A stretch of DNA of 64,000 bases, taken from positions 62,001 through 126,000 of the forward strand of contig NZ_BDCE01000075.1 of NCBI RefSeq assembly GCF_001613345.1, in the 5' to 3' direction. The position numbers were made by a program, and so were the translations under genes. The first letter of the stretch is position 1; each line of letters opens with the position of its first letter. Shown piece after piece: positions 55,422 through 63,491 of this stretch. Below the pieces are notes generated by a model. It saw only the letters and a list, made by a program, of their open reading frames with translations. It was not told the DNA's origin and made no database searches. The DNA comes from Nocardia uniformis NBRC 13702. Lineage in GTDB: Bacteria; Actinomycetota; Actinomycetes; Mycobacteriales; Mycobacteriaceae.

Positions 55422-55574
55422 GCTCGTCCGGTATGCGCCGAATTCGGGTGCGAAATCACCGCGTCACCCGGGGGTCCGCGCGAACCGCCGCGACCTGGAC
55501 GAATCGCTAGCACACACAACGGTTTTGCTTCAAGACGTGCATAGCGGACACAAGACTGTCTATTGTCATCCATC

Positions 55575-56480
55575 GTGCGTTCTCCGAAGGCCCGACGCTC
55601 GCGCGTGGCCGCATCCGCCTGTGTCCTCACGGCCGCCGCTTTGATACCCACCGCGCCCGCGCTGCTACCGGGAGCCGGTCTCACCGTGCCGACGGCCGCC
55701 GCGCTACCGCTACACGCCCAGGGTTGTCTGCCCGGTTTCGACTGCGATATGAGTACTCGCATCGCCGCGGTCGACAACTACCTGAGCTCGCGACCCGGCA
55801 TCACCGGATATGTGGTGCGCGACCGGGTTACCGGTGGCGTCTACCGAAATGGCAATTCCAACACCATGTTCTGGACCGCCTCCACGATCAAACTCGCGAT
55901 CGCCGAGGATCTGCTCAATCGCTCCCGCGTCGGCGCGATCAATCTCGACGGGGGCGACCGGGCGCTGCTCGAGTCCATGCTGGCAACCTCCAATGACAAT
56001 GCCGCCGATATCCTCTGGAACAAGTACTCCGGACTCGACCGGATGGCCTTCCAGAACGCCTTCCGCGCCAATGGCATGGGCGGCCTGGTCCCGATGCCGC
56101 CCACCAGCAGCATGGCCCAGACCAAACTGTTCCCCGACTGGGGTTTCCAGCAGTGCACCCCCGCCGATCTGGACAACCTCATCGACAGCGTCCTGAGCGG
56201 TATGCACCCCGACGACCGGAACTACCTGGTGGACCGCATGCGCCTGGTCGACACCAACCAGCACTGGGGTGTCTGGGGCGCGGGTGCGGCCATGCGCCCC
56301 GGACTCAAGAACGGCTGGTCCGAGGAGCAGGGCGGCTGGGTGGTGAACTCGGTCGGCTTCGCCGGACCCGGCGAGCGCTACACCCTCGCCATCATGAATT
56401 CCCTGGGTGGGGCGGGCGGTTACACCGACGGCGCCGCCACCACCACCCGCGTCGCCGAAATGCTGTTCAAGGGCCGCTGA
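55575..56480 (+). CDS. Class A beta-lactamase-like exported serine hydrolase
   Basis: 301 residues from GTG 55575 (TTG 55563 also possible). Signal peptide about 1-30 (VAASACVLTAAALIPTAPA). The SxxK motif is STIK at about residues 103-106 in FWTASTIKLAIAEDLL, an SND loop at about 139-141 stands in for SDN, and LKNGWS takes the place of KTG. Family members include beta-lactamases and D,D-peptidases; with these variant motifs a peptidoglycan-related hydrolase is as likely as a resistance enzyme. Confidence 0.8.
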   Translation: MRSPKARRSRVAASACVLTAAALIPTAPALLPGAGLTVPTAAALPLHAQGCLPGFDCDMSTRIAAVDNYLSSRPGITGYVVRDRVTGGVYRNGNSNTMFWTASTIKLAIAEDLLNRSRVGAINLDGGDRALLESMLATSNDNAADILWNKYSGLDRMAFQNAFRANGMGGLVPMPPTSSMAQTKLFPDWGFQQCTPADLDNLIDSVLSGMHPDDRNYLVDRMRLVDTNQHWGVWGAGAAMRPGLKNGWSEEQGGWVVNSVGFAGPGERYTLAIMNSLGGAGGYTDGAATTTRVAEMLFKGR

Positions 56481-56674
56481 TTCCGTGGATTCGCGACCGC
56501 CACCGCAGCGGCAGTAGTAGTGTCGGCTTGCACCGCCGGACGGGCGGGCTCGGTCGTTTGTGGTAGCGGCCGAGCGCAGTGCACACGCAGCCCGAAAGGG
56601 CTTAGGCACCCTTGACTGAGTAGCCGTATGTGTGAACCATCCCCGAGGTCACCACGTTCGCGAGCCTCGAGGAT

Positions 56675-56696
56675 TCTCCCGAATTCAGTTGGGAGA
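56675..56696. terminator. Weak hairpin between convergent genes
   Basis: TCTCCC and GGGAGA flank a 10-base loop between the beta-lactamase-like gene and the P450 stop. Low stability and no T-tract, so a modest call; nothing else is visible in the 221-base gap. Confidence 0.35.
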
Positions 56697-56701
56697 GGAC
56701 G

Positions 56702-58162
56702 TCAACGTCTGCGCAGTAGCACCGGCGCACCATCACGCGGGAACGGGATCGTCGAGTACCCCCACGGCAGCAGATAGTCGTCGGGCACTCGCCAATCGTA
56801 GTCGCGCAACATGGCCGCCAACACGGTCTTCACCTCGAAGGTGCCGAAGTGCATGCCGATGCACTTGTGCGCGCCCGCGCCGAACGGGAGCCACGCCAGA
56901 CGATGCGAGCGATCCTCGCGGCGTGGCTCCGCGAAGCGTTCCGGGTCGAAAAGTTCCGGCCGCGACCATAATTCGGGAAGCATGTGGTTGACGCCGTAGG
57001 CGACGTCCACCTGTGTCCCGGCCGGTACGAAATGTCCGGCCACCTGCGTATCGCGCACGGCCCGGCGAACCAGGCCCGGTACCGGGGGTACCAGGCGCAG
57101 ACTTTCGCGAATCACCAGATCCAGATCTGTCAGCCGATCCAGATCGGCGATGGTGGGAGGCGCGCCGTCGAGTTCGGCATGCAGGGCGAGCGCCTCCGCG
57201 CGGACGCGTCGCTGCCACTGCGGATGCCGCCCCAGGTAGTAGGCGGTCGTCGTGGCCGTGGTGGTCGTGGTGTCGTGCGCCGCCATGATCAGGAAGATCA
57301 TGTGGTTCACCACATCCGCGTCGCTGAACACCGCGCCGTCCTCGGTACGCGCCCGGCACAGGGCCGAGAAGAAATCCGGTCCGGGTGCGCGGCGCTTGGC
57401 CGCGATCATGCGAGTGAAGTACTCCTCCAGCACTTTCCGGCCGCGCAGGCCCGCCCGCCAATTGCCGCCCGGTATCGAGAACCGCAGAATCGCCAGCGCG
57501 GCATGGGTGCACTGCAGGAATGCCTTGCCCAGTCGCTCACGATCGGCACCGGAATCGACGGCCATGAAGACATCGGTGGCGATCCGCAGGGTGAGTTCCT
57601 TGATGGTCGGATACAGCCGCACGGGCCGCTCCCCCGCGGCCGCCCAGCCGTCGATGGCCTGGTCGACCACACCGGTCAGCTCACCGAGATGCTCCTGCAA
57701 CCGCTCGCGCGTGAATGCCTGCTGCATGATGCGCCGATGGAACATGTGCTCGTCGAATTCCAGGAGCAACAGTCCACGATGGAAGAACGGACCGATGAAC
57801 CAATCCCAACCCTGCCCGTAGTCCTGACGCCGCCTACCGAGGATCTCGTCCACGGCCGCGGGCCCCGCCACCATGACCCGGCTCGCGCCCAGCGCGCTAT
57901 TGAACGAAACCGGTCCGTACTTGCGATAACGGTTGAGTAGTTCCGCCGGACCCCATCGCAAATATTGCACACTCCGCCCGAGATAGGGCAGCCCCGCATC
58001 ACCGCGCACCGGAAGCAGTCCACTGCCCGCGGGCGGATCGGCGAGGCTGCGCTCGCGCACCGGAAGTCGGCTCAACACCCGGTCGACGAGAGTTTTCCGG
58101 GGAATTTCGAGTAGCGCCAGATTCTCCGCCTCGGCGGGAACACGACCGGCCACGGCGACCAT
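56702..58162 (-). CDS. Cytochrome P450
   Basis: 486 residues, start 58162. I-helix MAAHDTTTTT, ESLRLVPPVPG (ExxR), PERFAEPRREDRSHR and the haem loop FGAGAHKCIG with C434. No membrane anchor, so a soluble bacterial P450 that needs ferredoxin and reductase encoded elsewhere. Length and the FGAGAHKCIG form resemble the CYP51/CYP26-like branch more than small bacterial P450s; the substrate is unknown. Divergent from ndh. Confidence 0.9.
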   Translation of the reverse strand: MVAVAGRVPAEAENLALLEIPRKTLVDRVLSRLPVRERSLADPPAGSGLLPVRGDAGLPYLGRSVQYLRWGPAELLNRYRKYGPVSFNSALGASRVMVAGPAAVDEILGRRRQDYGQGWDWFIGPFFHRGLLLLEFDEHMFHRRIMQQAFTRERLQEHLGELTGVVDQAIDGWAAAGERPVRLYPTIKELTLRIATDVFMAVDSGADRERLGKAFLQCTHAALAILRFSIPGGNWRAGLRGRKVLEEYFTRMIAAKRRAPGPDFFSALCRARTEDGAVFSDADVVNHMIFLIMAAHDTTTTTATTTAYYLGRHPQWQRRVRAEALALHAELDGAPPTIADLDRLTDLDLVIRESLRLVPPVPGLVRRAVRDTQVAGHFVPAGTQVDVAYGVNHMLPELWSRPELFDPERFAEPRREDRSHRLAWLPFGAGAHKCIGMHFGTFEVKTVLAAMLRDYDWRVPDDYLLPWGYSTIPFPRDGAPVLLRRR

Positions 58163-58324
58163 GGCTTCCTCTCTGAACGACTGCCCATATTGTATTTTCG
58201 AAGCAGCACTGGTGTCCGTGGGTTTTCCCGATGTGTCCTGATTGGTCGACTCGCCTCACGCCGTACTACCGTTGGGCGTGAAGTGTCGTAGCAATACCGT
58301 CTGTCTTCTAGGGAGCAGGACTAG

Positions 58325-59773
58325 ATGAGCACCGATTCTGTCGTTTCGCAGCGCCACCGCGTGGCGGTGATCGGGTCCGGGTTCGGTGGCTTGTTCGCCT
58401 GCAAGCACCTGAAGAAGGCCGACGTCGATATCACCCTCATCTCCAAAACCTCGACGCACCTGTTCCAGCCACTGCTGTACCAGGTCGCCACCGGCATTCT
58501 CTCCGTCGGCGAGATCGCGCCCGCCACCCGCATCGTGCTGCGCAAGCAGAAGAACGTGCAGGTCATCATGGGCGACGTGCACGATATCGACCTGGAGAAC
58601 AATGTCGTCACCTCGCGACTGCTCAACCAGGACCACCAAACCCCGTTCGACAGCCTCATTGTCGCGACCGGTGCCCAGCAGTCGTATTTCGGCAACGACC
58701 ACTTCGCCACCTACGCGCCCGGTATGAAGACCATCGATGACGCGCTCGAACTACGCGCCCGCATTCTGGGCAGCTTCGAAGAGGCGGAACTGGCCAAGAC
58801 GCAGGAGCAGCGCGACCGGTTCATGACCTTCGTGGTGGTCGGCGCCGGCCCCACCGGCGTCGAATTGGCCGGGCAGATCGCCGAACTCTCCGACCGCACC
58901 CTGATGGGCACCTTCCGCAATATCGATCCGCGCGACGCCCGCGTCATCCTGGTCGAGGGCGCGGACGCGGTACTCAAGCCGATGGGCGCCAACCTCGGCG
59001 GTAAGGCGCACCGGCGGCTGGAGAAGATGGGCGTCGAGATCCAGCTCGATGCCCTCGTCACCGATGTGGACGCGCGCGGCGTGACCATCAAGGACAAGGA
59101 CGGCAGCGAACGCCGGATCGAATCCGCCTGCAAGGTCTGGTCGGCCGGAGTGCAGGCCAGCGAGCTGGGCAAACAGCTGGCCGAACGCTCCGACGGCACC
59201 GAGGTGGACCGGGCCGGGCGCGTGGTCGTGGAACCGGACCTCACCATCAAGGGCCACCCGAATGTGTTCGTGGTCGGCGACCTGATGGCTGTGCCGGGTG
59301 TACCGGGACAGGCGCAGGGCGCGATCCAGGGCGGCACCTACGCGGCGAAGGCCATCAAGGACGGCCTCGCGGGTCACCAGCCCGCGGAACGCAAGCCGTT
59401 CAAGTACTTCGACAAGGGCTCCATGGCCACCGTCTCCCGCTTCAGCGCGGTGTGCCAGGTCGGCAAGTTGGAGTTCGGCGGGTTCATCGCCTGGCTGGCG
59501 TGGTTGGCGCTGCACCTGTGGTACCTGGTCGGTTTCCGCAGCCGGTTCGTCACCGTCTTCGAATGGTTCGTCTCGTTCCTCGGCCGCCATCGCGGTCAGA
59601 TGGCCGCCACCGAACAGTGGGTGTTCGCGCGACTCGCTCTGGAAGCCGTCAATGCCGGGGACGACGATGCGCGCGATGCGGTGCGACCGCTCGACAGCGA
59701 ATCCGCCCCGGGGAACGGCAAATCCGTGGCGAACAAGAAGTCGCCGGCTCCGGGCGACGTTCGCGCGGGCTGA
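58325..59773 (+). CDS. ndh: Type II NADH dehydrogenase
   Basis: 482 residues, ATG 58325 behind GGGAGCAGG. FAD site VIGSGFGGLFACKHL, NADH site VVVGAGPTGVELAGQIAEL, VFVVGDLMAVPGVPGQAQGAIQGG, and quinone-site AQGAIQGGTYAAKAI. A hydrophobic amphipathic stretch near 390-415 (GFIAWLAWLALHLWYLVGF) attaches it to the membrane. It oxidises NADH and reduces menaquinone without proton pumping. The C-terminal tail is disordered. Confidence 0.93.
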   Translation: MSTDSVVSQRHRVAVIGSGFGGLFACKHLKKADVDITLISKTSTHLFQPLLYQVATGILSVGEIAPATRIVLRKQKNVQVIMGDVHDIDLENNVVTSRLLNQDHQTPFDSLIVATGAQQSYFGNDHFATYAPGMKTIDDALELRARILGSFEEAELAKTQEQRDRFMTFVVVGAGPTGVELAGQIAELSDRTLMGTFRNIDPRDARVILVEGADAVLKPMGANLGGKAHRRLEKMGVEIQLDALVTDVDARGVTIKDKDGSERRIESACKVWSAGVQASELGKQLAERSDGTEVDRAGRVVVEPDLTIKGHPNVFVVGDLMAVPGVPGQAQGAIQGGTYAAKAIKDGLAGHQPAERKPFKYFDKGSMATVSRFSAVCQVGKLEFGGFIAWLAWLALHLWYLVGFRSRFVTVFEWFVSFLGRHRGQMAATEQWVFARLALEAVNAGDDDARDAVRPLDSESAPGNGKSVANKKSPAPGDVRAG

Positions 59774-59827
59774 CCGTCCGATACGAACCGGGACATTCCC
59801 GGACCAATCCGGCGTGATGACCGGATC

Positions 59828-59854
59828 CGAATGTTCGACATCTGTCGACATTCG
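59828..59854 (+). promoter_or_regulatory. Leader inverted repeat of exported-protein gene 1
   Basis: CGAATGTTCGACA and TGTCGACATTCG are near-perfect inverted copies separated by TC, just before the GAAAGG ribosome binding site. A related repeat precedes the paralogous gene at 60971. Confidence 0.6.
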
Positions 59855-59868
59855 TTGAAAGGTCATCA

Positions 59869-60822
59869 ATGGGTAAACGCCAACAGGCTGATCGTCTCTC
59901 GTCCCGGCAACTGTGGGGCTCACTCGCCGTTGCCGGGGCGTTTCCGCTGACCGTGGCCCTCGCCGGAACGGCTGCGGCCGAACCGGTGAACCCGGAGGAC
60001 GCCCCCGCGGCACTGGCCCAGGACGCGCCGCAGCCCGCGCTCGTCGTGGACTCGCCGTTCGGGCACCTGGCGGTGCCGATGCCGGCAGCGCTCACCGACG
60101 GGATGCGTGACTGGCTCGCCACCGCGCCGACGGCCGCCTCCGCCGAAGCGACCGCGGCGCTGAGCGATTCGGCCGAACCCGCCGCGGCGGGCACTCCGGC
60201 CCCGGCCACCCGTGTGGGGCGCAACTCCCCCGTCGGCGCGCGCGATATTCCGGGCGGCTCCCTCGCCGCGGTCGATCCGGAGCAACTGCGCATGCCCGAT
60301 CCGTCGGTCGCGGCCGAGGTCGCGCCGATCGCGGCGCCCGAGGGCAAGCTGCGTTTCGGCGATACCCAGGTCGATGTGCCCGAGTGGCTGACTCCGGAGC
60401 AGGCCGATCAGATCAATGATCTGTCCGCCACCGCCGAGGCGGAATTGGCGCAGACCCTCGACTCGGCCGGATTCGAGCCGAGCCGGTCGGATCGAATTGC
60501 CGCGCAGACCATCGGCACCGCCGCCGTCGGCGCTGCCGTGGGCGTGGCGGTGGCCGCACCCCTGGAGGGTGCCGCACTGGTGATGGGCGGCTTCGTGGGC
60601 GCTATGGCGGGTATGCCATTCGCACCCGCCGGCTGGGTCGTCGGGCCGGTGATCGGCGCGACCGCGGCTGTCGCCCTGGTCGCGGTCCCGGCGGCCGCCA
60701 TGGGCGCGACCGTCGGCGCGGCGGTGGGCGCGGCGAACGGGTACCTGGCTCCCGCGACCGAGGGCGCGCCGATCGATGCCGCGGATTCCACCATCGAGGC
60801 TCCGATCAGTAGCAACGACTGA
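59869..60822 (+). CDS. Exported Gly/Ala-rich protein, paralog 1
   Basis: 317 residues. Signal peptide about 1-37 (LWGSLAVAGAFPLTVALAGTAAA). A Pro/Ala linker (about 38-155) leads to a conserved region LRFGDTQVDVPEWLTPEQADQINDLS, then SRSDRIAAQTIGTAAVG and an Ala/Gly-rich block with small-residue helices that could insert in membranes (about 225-300). It matches Nocardia proteins usually called insoluble domain protein; the function is unknown. The next gene is a shorter paralog. Confidence 0.75.
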   Translation: MGKRQQADRLSSRQLWGSLAVAGAFPLTVALAGTAAAEPVNPEDAPAALAQDAPQPALVVDSPFGHLAVPMPAALTDGMRDWLATAPTAASAEATAALSDSAEPAAAGTPAPATRVGRNSPVGARDIPGGSLAAVDPEQLRMPDPSVAAEVAPIAAPEGKLRFGDTQVDVPEWLTPEQADQINDLSATAEAELAQTLDSAGFEPSRSDRIAAQTIGTAAVGAAVGVAVAAPLEGAALVMGGFVGAMAGMPFAPAGWVVGPVIGATAAVALVAVPAAAMGATVGAAVGAANGYLAPATEGAPIDAADSTIEAPISSND

Positions 60823-60838
60823 GTAATAGCCGATTTGT

Positions 60839-60876
60839 CCGAGGGCCGGAACCCGTAGCAGGGTCTCGGCCCTCGG
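60839..60876. terminator. Terminator between the two paralogs
   Basis: CCGAGGGCCG and CGGCCCTCGG form a 10-bp stem whose loop contains a further ACCC/GGGT pairing; TCATTTTC follows. Confidence 0.75.
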
Positions 60877-60970
60877 TCATTTTCATTGATCCGCAATCAG
60901 CTAATCACTGGCAATACAACACTTTTCGACTCGTCCGTTTCGTCCACCAATCCAGGTGACCCACGGGTCC

Positions 60971-60991
60971 GAATGTCGGGCGTCGATATTC
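60971..60991 (+). promoter_or_regulatory. Leader inverted repeat of exported-protein gene 2
   Basis: GAATGTCG and CGATATTC flank a 5-base loop, 5-11 bases before the GAAAGG site of paralog 2. It is shared in form and place with the repeat at 59828. Confidence 0.5.
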
Positions 60992-61010
60992 CTTGGAAGA
61001 AAGGTCGTGC

Positions 61011-61784
61011 ATGGCCGCAGGGAAGCACAGAGCCCTCAACCCACATCGCACTCGAGTCGGCAATGTGGTGGCAGCAGGCGCGGTACCGCTAGTTCTGGCG
61101 ATCGTCGGTTCCGGCCAGGCCAATGCCGATCCGGCACAGCCCAATCCGGTCACGCACCATGATGAGGGTCCGCAGTGGCCCGCAGCCGCCGCGCCGAATG
61201 TGATGCCGTACGAGGGCCTTCAGATTCCGGACCAGACGCACAGCTCACTGCAGTGGTCGCGTCAGATTCCGGATAAGAGTTATCTCGCCCCCGTCGGCGT
61301 ACTGCACCCGCCCATCCCGGTGCCAGCGGTGCCCCCGATCGCCCCGCCGCCCGGAAAGTTCCGGTTCGGCGACGTGCAGGTCGATGCACCGAATTGGATC
61401 GACAAGGAACAGTCGATCCAGATCAATGACAATTCCGCACAGGTCGAGGCGAATCTCGCCACCTTCCTCGATTCCGTCGGAATGGAACGCAGCCGCTCCG
61501 ACCGCATCGCCGGTCAGACGGTCGGTACCGCGGCCATGGGCGCAGTGGCCGGAGCCGCGACAGCGGCCCCGTTCGCGCTCACCTCGGCCGCGGTTGGTGG
61601 CGTAGTCGGGTTGGTGGCCGGGCTGGCATTCGTACCGGTCGGACTCGTCGCCGGACCGGCGCTCGGTGCCGCCGCGGGTGCCGCGGTCATCACCGTCCCC
61701 GCAGCGGCGCTCGGCGCCGCCGCAGGTGCCGCCGTCGGTGCCGTGAACGCCTTCAACGCCCCACCCCGCGTCGTTGGCAACTGA
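61011..61784 (+). CDS. Exported Gly/Ala-rich protein, paralog 2
   Basis: 257 residues from ATG 61011 behind GAAAGG (a TTG at 60993 is less likely). Signal peptide about 1-37 (NVVAAGAVPLVLAIVGSGQANA). The core KFRFGDVQVDAPNWIDKEQSIQINDNS and SRSDRIAGQTVGTAAMG align with paralog 1, followed by the same Ala/Gly-rich hydrophobic block. The linker is shorter. A tandem duplication is evident; the role is unknown. Confidence 0.75.
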   Translation: MAAGKHRALNPHRTRVGNVVAAGAVPLVLAIVGSGQANADPAQPNPVTHHDEGPQWPAAAAPNVMPYEGLQIPDQTHSSLQWSRQIPDKSYLAPVGVLHPPIPVPAVPPIAPPPGKFRFGDVQVDAPNWIDKEQSIQINDNSAQVEANLATFLDSVGMERSRSDRIAGQTVGTAAMGAVAGAATAAPFALTSAAVGGVVGLVAGLAFVPVGLVAGPALGAAAGAAVITVPAAALGAAAGAAVGAVNAFNAPPRVVGN

Positions 61785-61819
61785 GTTCCGCGCAACCGCG
61801 TTCTGATCGTCAGCAGTGC

Positions 61820-61868
61820 CCGGATGTGACGGGAACCGAGGGTGAGGTTCGGTTCCCGGCACATCCGG
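61820..61868. terminator. Two-part hairpin
   Basis: CCGGATGTG/CACATCCGG forms the outer stem and GGGAACCGA/TCGGTTCCC the inner stem. It lies 36 bases after the paralog 2 stop and probably ends that transcript. Confidence 0.75.
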
Positions 61869-61906
61869 ATTCTCACGTTCTATCCGTATTCACCAAGGGA
61901 GCGATC

Positions 61907-61996
61907 ATGTTTCGAGCTCACGGACTCCGCGTCGGCGCCGACTGGCTGTTCGCGATGCTGGCCATCGACGGATTCTTCGGAGCACTGCGCCCCTGA
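61907..61996 (+). CDS. Possible 29-aa hydrophobic peptide
   Basis: ATG 61907 behind AAGGGAG encodes MFRAHGLRVGADWLFAMLAI then DGFFGALRP, a short amphipathic or membrane-inserting peptide. The whole frame is antisense to the last 26 codons of ureD. The strong ribosome binding site right after a terminator-like hairpin argues for expression; size and overlap argue against. Confidence 0.35.
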   Translation: MFRAHGLRVGADWLFAMLAIDGFFGALRP

Positions 61997-62652
61997 AAAC
62001 CGGATGTGCCGAGCGTCGATCCTGTTCGCGTGAACAGCGTTCCGCCCGCGGCCAGGGGGAGCAGCGCGGCATCCATACCGACCGTTTCGGCGGTCCGATC
62101 GTCCGGGTAGATCAGTACGCTCTCCAGCGACCGTGGACCCGACAGCGCGTCATCGGTGATCGCGTCGGCCCCCAGATCCAGGCGGTGCCGCAGCAGTGGC
62201 AGACCACCGATATCCGCGTGCAGGTCACCGCTCCAATAGCCGTGGTCCTCGCCGGTACGCCCGATCTGGACCCGCTCCCGCAACCGAAGTTTCGCGCCTT
62301 CGGCGAGCCGGACGAGGGTAACCGTGTCGTGCTCAGCGCCACCGGCGACCACGGTGGGTTCCGGATCGAAATCCAGCACACCACCGGCGCCCACCTCGAA
62401 GTGCCAGCGCGCCACTGACTTTCGGGTGATACGACCCGGCAGCGCGATGGTCGCCGCCACCGACCGCACGGCCAACCGTGCCCCCGCACCGACGACGATG
62501 GTGATATCGATTTCGTCGCCGCCGAGCGGGGTCGCGGCGGTTCCGATCAGGTGCACGGTGTCGACCGCGGTGCGCCGACCGGCCAGCCCGCCGACCGCGT
62601 GAATCCGCGGTAGCGAACCGGCCGTGGCGACTATCCGCAGTTCAGTGCGCAC
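61918..62652 (-). CDS. ureD: Urease accessory protein UreD
   Basis: 244 residues, GTG 62652, last gene of the urease operon. Recognised by order after ureG and by blocks such as AVDTVHLIGTAATPLGGDEIDITIVVGAGARL, FEVGAGGVLDFDPEPTVVAGGA and RHRLDLGAD. UreD is the scaffold that joins UreF and UreG to apo-urease during nickel loading. The last about 30 residues (GSTLGTSGFQGRSAPKNPS onward) do not resemble a UreD end and lie antisense to the 29-aa ORF, so the original stop may have been lost. Confidence 0.8.
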   Translation of the reverse strand: MRTELRIVATAGSLPRIHAVGGLAGRRTAVDTVHLIGTAATPLGGDEIDITIVVGAGARLAVRSVAATIALPGRITRKSVARWHFEVGAGGVLDFDPEPTVVAGGAEHDTVTLVRLAEGAKLRLRERVQIGRTGEDHGYWSGDLHADIGGLPLLRHRLDLGADAITDDALSGPRSLESVLIYPDDRTAETVGMDAALLPLAAGGTLFTRTGSTLGTSGFQGRSAPKNPSMASIANSQSAPTRSP

Positions 62653-62683
62653 CGCTCACCCGCCCCCGCGTGACTGCGAACCA

Positions 62684-63400
62684 TCAGTGCGAATGCGCGG
62701 GCGAGGTTCCCGCCGCCGCATCCTGCTCCGCGGCGAGCCGCAACTGCTCCCGCACCCAGCTCAATACCGGAGTAGCGGCCGGATCCTCGGTGAGCGAGGT
62801 GAAGACGAATGGCCGACCCTCGCGCACCTTGCTCGAATCCCGGTCCATCACACCCAGATCCGCGCCCACCATCGGTGCGAGATCGGTCTTGTTGATCACC
62901 AGCAGATCCGAGAAGGTCACACCGGGGCCACCCTTGCGCGGCACCTTGTCACCACCGGCGACATCGACCACGAAGATCTGCGCGTCGATGAGTCCCGAGG
63001 AGAAGGTGGCGGTCAGGTTGTCGCCACCGGATTCGACCAGGATCAGGTCGAGCGGCGGGTTGGCCTCGATCAGATCGTCGATCGCGTCGAGGTTCGCGGT
63101 GATGTCATCGCGAATCGCGGTGTGTGGGCAGCCACCGGTCTGCACGGCGGTAATCCGCTCGTCCGGCAGTACCGCGTGCCGCCGGAGGAAGTCGGCGTCC
63201 TCGGTCGTATAGATGTCATTGGTCAGCACAGCCAGGGACAGCTCTTCGCGCAGCTGCCGACACAGGGCCGCCACCAGCGCTGTCTTCCCTGAACCAACCG
63301 GTCCCCCCACTCCGATCCGCACCGGTTCCCCGGGCGTGCGCTCCCGCTTGGGACGGTCATGGTGGTCGTGCGGTTCTCCATCGATGAAATGAGGTGGCAT
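62684..63400 (-). CDS. ureG: Urease accessory GTPase UreG
   Basis: 238 residues from ATG 63400. P-loop GGPVGSGKT at 32-40, metal motif GGCPHTAIRDD, LILVESGGDNLTATFSSGLID, and GTPase motif LLVINKTDLAP. A short His-rich start (HDHHD at 11-15) fits nickel binding. GTP hydrolysis drives nickel delivery to urease. The gap to ureD is 31 bases, so one transcript. Confidence 0.95.
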   Translation of the reverse strand: MPPHFIDGEPHDHHDRPKRERTPGEPVRIGVGGPVGSGKTALVAALCRQLREELSLAVLTNDIYTTEDADFLRRHAVLPDERITAVQTGGCPHTAIRDDITANLDAIDDLIEANPPLDLILVESGGDNLTATFSSGLIDAQIFVVDVAGGDKVPRKGGPGVTFSDLLVINKTDLAPMVGADLGVMDRDSSKVREGRPFVFTSLTEDPAATPVLSWVREQLRLAAEQDAAAGTSPAHSH

Positions 63401-63491
63401 GACCCCATCCTTACCGACGCGTGTAAACCGAGTGTTACCTGCCTCGGTGGGTCGGAAACCGCGCTGGAGAACGGCTTGTGCGCGGCGCGAT

